Origin: Nymphaea colorata
Lineage: Eukaryota; Streptophyta; Magnoliopsida; Nymphaeales; Nymphaeaceae
Length of the DNA: 64,000 bases
Direction of reading: 5' to 3'
NCBI RefSeq assembly: GCF_008831285.2
Contig: NC_045143.1
Span: 2,365,503-2,429,502 of the forward strand
Of the stretch, positions 56,201-64,000 are shown one piece after another. Position 1 is the first letter of the stretch. The number at the start of each line of letters is the position of its first letter. Under the pieces are notes generated by a model. The model saw only the letters and a list, made by a program, of their open reading frames with translations, was not told the DNA's origin and searched no databases. The position numbers and the translations under genes were made by a program.

Positions 56201-59139
56201 AAAAAAATCCTGGCTCCTCTCCTACGGCCAACCATAAACTCCATCTTATCAATAACTGAGCCTGGGCGATGCAATCAATCAAACAAAAAGGTATGAAAGC
56301 TTCTCCAATCACATAAACTCTCCCTTCGGTGGGATCATTTTGAACGCTCCAACTACGACCTACCACCAACCATTTCCCAGCTTTTTCCATCGACCGAGAC
56401 ATGAGCTGCTTGGTTCATGCATCAGAAAGAATAATGGCTTCTTCACCCCACATTTTGCTTATGGCGACCAAGTCAATGCGCTTCATCACCCCACATTTTG
56501 CTAATTAATGGTGAACTACTTTTGGTGGAACAGCACTGGGCTGAGCTTGGTCAAATATTATTATATACTTTATAAAAGATGCCCAACATCTTTAGAAAGT
56601 ACACCCGTCTCTGTCTTTACAATGAGAGGCACCAACTGTAGTGCATGGCTAGGTTTTAAAGTCAGGGATTTGTTATCTCTGATCAGCTGTCTAGTGGTTG
56701 AAGGATGGGTGGAGCCCATGTTTGCAGGAGGGAAATTATCGGTGTTAGACAGTCGCACATGAATGTACCATGTTGTCCCAAACCGTAATTGTTTCAAAAG
56801 TGCGTTCACTGTGAACATATACAATTTGATTTGGCTTTTTATTTTTCTTGTTCACATGACACGGAAATTTGATTTTTTCTTTATTTTATTATATATGTAG
56901 GTCCCTCCACATAATTTAGTTAATTGCATATTGGTGCCTCTAAAACCTAAGATTTCTTATATTGGTGTCGGGCAGTCAATGACTTTCGAGTTCCAACGGC
57001 TGCCATCAGTTTCAAAAACTTGTGGCTTAACTGCTTGGCTTTCTCAATTAAAGGTTCAGATCGTGGTAGACAATGTTGCAGAAAGCCAAGCTGGTTTTTT
57101 TTTTTTTTTGCAATCTAACCTTATTGATATGATAGTAAGAATGGGTTGATGCAACCTATACTAAGTTGATTATTTGTTAAGACTTTAATGGTGAAAGTTC
57201 ACAGCCCCTGATAATAAAAAAAACAATATTTTTCTTTAAAACAACTTGAATGAAAGCATGTTTTATATCAAAATAGTCTTTATAAGCATATTAAGATGTT
57301 TATATTCTATTTAAAAATAGTTTTTTAACAAAAATCAATGTGTCTATTTTTTTATTCCTGACCTGAGTGTCTGCTTCCTTGCGAATGTCAACTGTGTAGG
57401 ATCCAGAATATATATCTAGAGGGGAGAAGAGAGAGAGAGAAGGGATAAACCAAAAAAGAAACACTCATATTATGGGGTTCTAGATCTCTTCCGAGAGAAT
57501 GAATGTGAAATTTTCATATGATATTCGACGAGCTATCTGAATTCGGAGAAACAAAATATCTGCTTGCTTTCTGCAGCAACCACGTACGCTGATCCCCTAT
57601 TAATTTCTCCGTCACCTTCTCTGGACATCCAACAGGCAACCTCTTCCAAGCTTCAGGACAAGACACAGAGTGAAAAGACATGCATTGAAGAGTGAAAAAC
57701 AAAATAGTCTAGTTTCTCTTTAACACAGGAGCAGAAATGCCGGCCACCTATTAAGATAGCCACATGCCTTCTCCAAAGGCCAAGCTGTAGTTACATCCAT
57801 AATCTCTTGAATCTGCTTCTTTGCATTCATATGAAGCAGTCACGAATCTCAACAGCCATGGTAGATCAGTAGGCCAGCCTTCACAGCACTGCCACTGACG
57901 TTGGTGCTCTCATATCTCCATCTTGTTAATTTGGTGGCGAAAGAAGAGCTCTGCTTGTGCTCGGCGACGCCACTGTGGGGCTGTAGTTTCAATGCAGGCG
58001 TCCTCATTTATGAAAAATGGTGAAAAGGGAAAGGAAAATTGCTGCCAAGTTCTCTTTAAGAGGCATATATATATATATATATGAACAAAAATGGTAGTCT
58101 TTCCAGAGACATCGGATAAAATTACTTCATTGAAATTATAGGCAAAAGGTAGGCCCCTTCAAACCCAAAAAGAAAACCCTTTAATAAATTTGAAGTTAAA
58201 AGGTAGACGATTCTAAGTGACATTAATTCTGCAGCTTGATGTTGGTCAGCGTCATCGTTTAGCTCTTATCTGCGTCTCTTTTAGCAAACATCACGCGCTC
58301 TGTCCTGCCAGAGAAAATCATCAGACATGTCTCGTCGTCAGCTCGCTCGCAGAGTTTTTCTTTTTTGTAGAGTTGATCAGCGCGAAACTGAAAACAAAAA
58401 GAAAAAACTATGATGGTGAGAACTATTTTGCACGATATGAATCGAAGGGCATGTTACGAATAGGGGAAACAATAGTTATGGTTATGTTTGATTCGTTCAT
58501 GAATCGTATGGCTGATGGATGTGTTCATTAATTGTATGATTTGCACCAGTGGGGGAGCTAACATTTTTTTGGCTAAGGGACACTTGAATCACGGGCCGCG
58601 GTCGAGGACAGGCACTCAATATAAATTTTTGGGTTATCACGCTGTGACTTTGAGTCTTTCAATGAAAATTTTAGTGGGCTGGCCTCACCAGTGGCCCACA
58701 CCAGCTCCCATGTATTTCCGCTATAACTACTGATATAAACATTCGAGCAACCAACTCTTTTTAAAGGACACAAAGTTGTGCATGGTTCATGCACATTTTA
58801 ATGCCACTTTGACTACAATGCCTGAATATCACATGCACTGTCATCTTGTTTATACAAAAGGCTGACCAAGTTCTTGCCGATGGCTGTCATGAACTGATGC
58901 CTTTAGACTCTTTTGCCATTTTGATTAGGTTTAAAAGAGAGTACTACTCAGGATCTGGTTTGAAGGTTTTGTCATTTTCTAGTGTGGTTCTGGGTCCACT
59001 TTTATTGAGTCTCTAAGTATTACTAGATTTCATTTGGGTACCATACTAGTGACTGATTAGTCATTATAGATGCAACCTATGTTGGCCAAGGGGAGGAGGA
59101 CAAGTAGAGTGCGTCATTGAGTTGGGTTTGTCAGCCGAA
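56201..59139. other. Intergenic, no gene recognised
   Basis: Open frames up to about 100 codons on both strands without recognisable domains. 'ccccacattttgct' occurs twice near 56,447 and 56,490. A TA tract lies at 58,066-58,083. Confidence 0.45.
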
Positions 59140-59310
59140 CCAGAAATTTTTCATGAGGCGGGCCGAATTAAAGTTTTTAAATTTTGACTAGGATCGAAAT
59201 ATCATTTTTCAAATTTTTTGTATAAAACAAGTGAATTTTTTTCAAAGTTACATGTAAATTTTAAAAAATAACCAGGGCCATGCAAGCCCTACCTTGGCTC
59301 CACCATTGCC
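59140..59310. repeat. Dispersed repeat, family B
   Basis: 'gaaccagaaatttttcatga', 'ttttgactaggatcgaaata', A/T core, then 'ccagggccatgcaagccc' and 'ccttggctccacc'. Same motif order as the copy at 20,325. Confidence 0.6.
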
Positions 59311-60014
59311 TTTATGTACATCTAAATATGCCACTCAAACCTAACCCCAACTGCCAACTATGCTATTCCTTGAGAGTAGTTAGTATAGTACTATTATTAA
59401 TTAGTAAGAGAATTGGAAATACTTTGTTAGGAAGTAAAAGAATGGTAATCAAATATCACAAAAAAGATGTAATGCAGGTGCAAGTGCAACTCTCAAGTTG
59501 GCAAGTTTTTAAATGGCTTTAATTACAGACAAGTGAGTTTTCTCGATCAACAAATTCTTTTTTTCTTGCAAATCTTTCTTCTTTTTGGCAAAGAAATCGG
59601 GTTCTCTCCTTAAGGTAGGAAGCACCTTGAGTTTCAATCTTGATTCGCTCCTCCGAAAGAACAATGGGAGATTAATGTAGGCAGCAAACTAAATGTTTGA
59701 GTGAATGGGGGAACAGGGTATATAATTAGAGATCATGCAGGTGAGTAAACAGATGAGCTGATTCAAAGCAGATGAATGCTGATCAGCTAACGCAGAGGAT
59801 GACCTTGTGAATGTGAAACACTTCTCAAAACTATACACTTCCGAATTGATGTTGGTACAATGAAACGCCAACAAAACACCAAAAAACAAAGAACATCATA
59901 CAATATGTGCTGCTGGACCCACGTTCATGGCCGTCTTAAAAGAGTGTCCACATGGATCAAGAAGCAAGAAGGAAGTTTCAGAAAGTGGGGACGGGAAAGG
60001 GTCGACAAAAGGGC

Positions 60015-60057
60015 TGCACCAGCCGGGAATCGAACCCAGGTCTGTACTGCGGCAGGG
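60015..60057 (-). pseudogene. Truncated tRNA-Gly(GCC) copy
   Basis: The 3' acceptor strand, T arm and most of the anticodon arm match the two intact genes to the right, but the D arm and 5' acceptor strand are gone. Flanking sequence ('cataaaccaagaaccacgac', 'aggaatttcaaaaa') matches the flank of the other copies, so this is a tandem copy that lost its 5' half. It cannot fold as a tRNA. Confidence 0.85.
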
Positions 60058-60159
60058 CATGCGGCTCAACTTTTAGCTACCATAAACCAAGAACCACGAC
60101 AGGAATTTCAAAAAAAAAAAAAATGGTGAATCGAGAAGGGAAAAGGGGAGAGAAAAGGC

Positions 60160-60230
60160 TGCACCAGCCGGGAATCGAACCCGGGTCTATACCGTGGCAG
60201 GGTACTATTCTACCACTAGACCACTGGTGC
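60160..60230 (-). tRNA. trnG-GCC: tRNA-Gly(GCC)
   Basis: 71 nt on the minus strand. It folds as a full cloverleaf: acceptor GCACCAG with CTGGTGC, D arm with GTCTAGTGGTAGAA (A box), anticodon loop CTGCCAC with anticodon GCC, and T loop GGTTCGATTCC (B box). The discriminator base is A; no intron; CCA not encoded, as usual in eukaryotes. The outer pair of the anticodon stem is G-U here instead of G-C as in the neighbour. A TTTT terminator for RNA polymerase III lies 3 nt downstream. Confidence 0.96.
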
Positions 60231-60312
60231 GGCACATGCCTTTAGCTCACATAAAGTAAGAAGCAGGACAGGAATTTCAAAAAATCGTGAATCCAGAACG
60301 GAGAAAAAAAAT

Positions 60313-60383
60313 TGCACCAGCCGGGAATCGAACCCGGGTCTGTACCGTGGCAGGGTACTATTCTACCACTAGACCACTGGTGC
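60313..60383 (-). tRNA. trnG-GCC: tRNA-Gly(GCC)
   Basis: 71 nt on the minus strand, differing from the copy at 60,160 by one base (fully paired anticodon stem). A T8 terminator follows after one A. An AT-rich 'atataataaatt' lies upstream, as often before plant tRNA genes. The spacing of the three copies is 145 and 153 bp. Confidence 0.97.
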
Positions 60384-60395
60384 CGTTAATGCTGA

Positions 60396-61518
60396 ATTTA
60401 TTATATTTGTCAAAAGGTATAGTCTCCAACAACAAATTGAACTTCACGGACTCTAAATGGATATTAGCTGCCCTTACGGCCTTACACCACCCATTTCGCC
60501 AACCCTTTTTAAGAACACATTTGCTAATTCATACTTTCAATCCTTACTGTGTGAGCACCACTTTTTATTGTGCAAACAGTGTTTAGGCCACGCAACTTTT
60601 CTCCTATCCATAATTATGGAGGCTTGTATTTTAGCAATTCACATCCAAAAGTCGCACGTTGGCAAAACCATTTTTTTCGACAAATTAAGCTTTGAAGAGG
60701 AGCCCAACAGATAACTTTGTACTTTGAAGCTATTTTTGGAAGTCGTTGACGTCAAACAGAATGAATTTCCTTGGTTTGGCCAGGTTAGATATTGTAAAGC
60801 ACTTGCTATAACGTGATCTAGAGCGTGAACATATCTGGTTGCCAAGAACATCCCCTGGTGGCTAGCCATCGTAATGTGGTTCTCAACGCAATCCTTGTTG
60901 CAATGCTTAGACAATTCCCAGAGAAACTGCAATAAAATCCTTCCCAACAGCAAACAGTGTTGAGAAAACTATGAGATACCTCCAACTCAGGGCTCCTAAG
61001 AGCCTTGGATCAAAAATAAGCAATAAAAAATTCAAGTTTGGACCTCTTTAGATGTCCCTACCTCCCAACCAAACAGATAACAGTAACAGTAACGATAGTA
61101 AAATTATTGCTACTATCATTAAGTAATAACTGGCTTTTGAAAATGTACAATTGAGAATAAAAACAAATCCATAATGCTCATCTCATAGTAGTTGGCCTTT
61201 GACTAATACATGAATTAGAAAAAGCTTATCTCATACAACAGAACAAGACCTTCATATGGTGGTTCATATTTCCACTGCCATGTAGGCCATTATCAAAGGC
61301 CTTAAGCAACTCAGTTCAACGTTTCCAACAAGTTGAATTAAACTCTTGGATTTCTGCAAATGGCTGCAGAATGAGGTGGTGAGGACTTGATTTTTGGGCT
61401 TATGCACCCCTGCACTTTAAGGGCGATGTGTAATAACTGATAACTGTAACAATGAACCACAACACCAGGGCGAGGGATACTAAAACAGTTACTTTTTTAC
61501 CAATTATCCACCACCTTA
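60396..61518. other. Intergenic and 3' flank of glucanase gene
   Basis: No further gene recognised. The right part should include the 3' UTR of the minus-strand GH17 gene; I could not identify its end with confidence. Confidence 0.45.
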
Positions 61519-62626
61519 TTAGAGTAACACCATGGAAACAGCTGCTGTCAATGCTACGGTTACTACTCCCATCAGTGACATTGCGTAGCATTTGTTGGCT
61601 GGACTAACAATCTGGACTGGGAAAAGGCAGCCATCATGTGACATGTTCTTTGTCGTGATTTTTGCCAATCCCCCAAAAACACATGCCTCCACATCCTGAT
61701 CTTGTATCTGAAAATACATATTGAACGCATAGGAACACCTCCCCTTTGAATCGAGGTTGCTGCATGATGAACCATCAGCGAGGGCAGTGCAATCTCCATA
61801 TTGACAAGCATAGTCCATGTTACCTGGAAGCGTTGCCAGGTTATTCACGCTGGTGTCTAGGACACACCATTGTGCAGGCAAGTATGTCACATTTTTTGCT
61901 GCTATGGGAAACCTGTCATTTCCCTGGCCAGAGAAATCTATAGGAAATTTTGGTTGGCCATCATATCTGAAAATTCCCCAGTGGCGCTCAAAATTCCCAG
62001 GAGCTACACTCTTGACATCCTCATCTATGAGTCCAAAGATATAAGCTTCAATATGGCCGGGATGTAGAGGGGTCCCCTTATTACTGGACAGCTTTTTCAA
62101 AATACCCCTATAGAATCTCTGAGCATTAGCAGTGTTAGCATTCTTGTCTCCATCAGTTGGCCACCCAACTTCACCAACAATTATTTTCAGATCAGGAACT
62201 CCTGCCTTCCTTAAAGACCAAACAAGCGTGTCAAAGTTGGCATCAAATACATTGGTATAACTAACACCTTTGTCATTTATAGGGCTCGATTGCCCATCAA
62301 AGAAGGCAAAGTCAAAAGGAAAATCTTTGTTCTGGTAAAGACTCAGGAAAGGATAGATGTTAACTACAAAGGGGGATTGATTTGAATGAAGGAATTTGAC
62401 AAGCTGAACCATGAGGGTGTGAATGTTTGCCCTGAAATTGCCAGCAGAAGGGGCGTTACTACCAGAATCATAAACATCAGCATTTAAGGGCACCGTTGCT
62501 TTTATCTTGTCCCCATGACCAGCTTCGTCCAAGGCCTTCTGAATATTTTGGAGTGCAGGAAGAGTAATGTTGATGAAGGTCCCGTTGTAACTCTCTAGGA
62601 AGGGCTCATTTCCAACTGCCACATAC
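61519..62626 (-). CDS. GPI-anchored GH17/X8 beta-1,3-glucanase, last exon
   Basis: Terminal exon: an AG acceptor (62,628-62,627) precedes G|TAT GTG, giving ..YVAVGNEPF, the codon before Y being split by the intron. It codes for about 368 residues to the stop. It holds the proton donor Glu in VGNEP (near the exon start) and the nucleophile Glu in IIVGEVGWP about 145 residues later, both intact. An X8/CBM43 domain follows (WCVLDTS...CSYAFNMYFQ) and then a hydrophobic C-terminus with a Ser/Ala-rich approach, as for GPI attachment. This layout fits the glucan endo-1,3-beta-glucosidase 5/6 group, wall or plasmodesma-associated enzymes that hydrolyse callose. The signal peptide and first about 110-130 residues are not found between 62,627 and 64,000, so exon 1 is probably beyond the window. 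Confidence 0.92.
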
Positions 62627-64000
62627 CTGCATAGAGGAGACTCAAAAGAATAAACATGTGGAAAGTTCTACGGCAAACAATGGTGCAAACGATTTACTGC
62701 ATTTACAACTAAATAATGTGTAATAAAAATTGGTTTAATGGGCGCCTAGCTTATTAGATATTCTGTAGCAGAAGAAAAGTGCAAAAATTTTCTGCATTTA
62801 TAACTATTAATGCATAACAAAAAGTGGCTAAATGCTTGCTTAGTAAAATTTAAACAATGTTGGTATAACAAGAAATAAAACCATTTAGATCTAAACCTCC
62901 TACTTCAAACTAGACCAACGTTGCACTTTCCATTCTTTTGTACCAAATGTATGGCATTTTTTTCTGCATAATACATTGTGATTGGGATATGGATCTGCAG
63001 AATACCAGCTTACTCTAACCCCAACCTTGTTAAGTTTCTCATCCCCCTAATTGTAGGGTTTTCTAACCCTATTAACCATTAAGGTATTAAAATTTCATGA
63101 TTTGAACCTTTGCCCTATTCCTTCTGTCCCTCCTCGAACTAAAAGAATCATGATAACTGGGTTTTTCTTTTCCTTTTTGGGTTTATTTTGACGATGAAAG
63201 TAATTCCCTCACTTTAAGGAGGCAGTTCTTCTCTTAATTTTAAGGTAACTTTGGATAGGGAGAGATCATTTCTAAGATGAAAGTTTTACCCATTCTAGGA
63301 AAGGTGTCAGGTTGAAGAACTTGGATCAAGTCCTAACCTTGCCATTTTATGGTCTGAGCTTTTCCATTACATTGTTCAGGTAAGATTTGGCAGTCAGGGG
63401 TTCACCCTCATCATCAAAAGTAAAACTCAACCCTTACCTAGGGAATTATGGGGATATCAATCCTCGCAAACAGAGTGAAATTCATCTATCCTACCTTTTT
63501 TTTCCCCTCTTCAAAACTCCCTTTAGGTACATGGAGTACCACTTACCTATCTCTCTCCACTTTACACTTTAAAGTGGCCGTAGCAAAAACTTGCATGCTC
63601 TTATTATTACTTGGCATACTTTAGCAATGTTTGCTTCTCCACAAGTTCTCCTGTTCTCTAAAAATGCATCTCGACTACGAAGTCCTTAGCCTCTTCAACA
63701 AGGACCAGATAATTACAACCAGCTAGCTAAGGTGCACCAACACCGAGCTCTCCTTGAGATGGTCCACAGAGTTAACATATAGATCGACATTTTCCATGGT
63801 GTTTGTGCATTCAGCCGTTCGCACCTTTTGTATTTCACAAGTAAACTTCCCTCCATAAGAATGTTCTTTATACACAAAAGGTACGGAAAATGGAACTTGA
63901 TTATATCAAACAAAAATAACGTATTGCTACAAAAGGTATTCTGAGTATGACAAATAGGCAATTCGCGTGGTTAATTCCATGCTAGATTGCTTTCGAACAA
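62627..64000 (-). other. Probable intron of glucanase gene to window edge
   Basis: The acceptor CTATGCAG lies at 62,634-62,627 on the minus strand. In the remaining 1.37 kb I found no open frame resembling the GH17 N-terminus (GVNWGT, KLFDAD or similar) on the minus strand. The intron therefore seems to be over 1.3 kb. Confidence 0.6.

Larger units (their letters stand above)
59955..60395. repeat. Tandem array of ~150-bp tRNA-containing units
   Basis: Each unit has 'caggaatttc', an A-run, 'gtgaatc-aga', and then the tRNA-Gly sequence. Three units are visible. The left one is the most decayed. Confidence 0.8.

Noticed and set aside
59860-60245. Plus-strand frames of about 90-97 codons
   Set aside because: They read antisense through the tRNA-Gly copies; the CxxSRESNPG-like words are tRNA sequence.

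Overview
The window is nuclear DNA of a flowering plant. It has AT-rich intergenic DNA full of microsatellites and decayed transposable elements. The genes have spliced exons with GT/AG borders and products known only from plants: an LRR receptor kinase, a violaxanthin de-epoxidase-related lipocalin, a very-long-chain 3-ketoacyl-CoA synthase, a plant-type SF1 with an RRM, a GH17 glucanase with an X8 domain, miR395 and a Ty1/copia element. I cannot name the species from the sequence.

Layout, left to right. 2.4-6.3 kb (minus): a complete RGI5-type LRR receptor kinase in two exons. 6.3-14.8 kb: no gene seen; short repeats only. 14.8-18.0 kb (plus): a two-exon gene for a VDE-related plastid protein with a TATA box. 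21.1-22.6 kb: two MIR395 hairpins pointing away from each other, each preceded by a TATA-like box, plus the remains of a third 5' arm. 28.2-30.5 kb (plus): an intronless gene for splicing factor SF1/BBP. 38.9-43.3 kb (plus): a broken Ty1/copia element with a 3' LTR but no recognisable 5' LTR, and an internally triplicated and partly inverted RNase H segment. 48.3-49.7 kb (minus): an intronless 3-ketoacyl-CoA synthase with a TATA box. 60.0-60.4 kb (minus): two intact tRNA-Gly(GCC) genes and one half-deleted copy in a ~150-bp tandem array. 61.5-62.6 kb (minus): the last exon of a GPI-anchored GH17/X8 glucan endo-1,3-beta-glucosidase whose first exon is not visible and probably lies past the right edge.

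The genes are not an operon and have unrelated jobs: peptide signalling at the membrane, plastid redox/lipocalin function, splicing, wax or lipid elongation, cell-wall or callose turnover, translation and sulfate homeostasis. The least expected content is the divergent MIR395 pair, which lies in a stretch with no protein gene. Between genes I see three families of dispersed low-copy repeats (an AT-rich 'gga-tt-cgga' family, a family ending in 'ggctccgcc', and GAGCTCGAGCT-rich patches) and many local tandem duplications of 25-262 bp. I saw no convincing new protein system.
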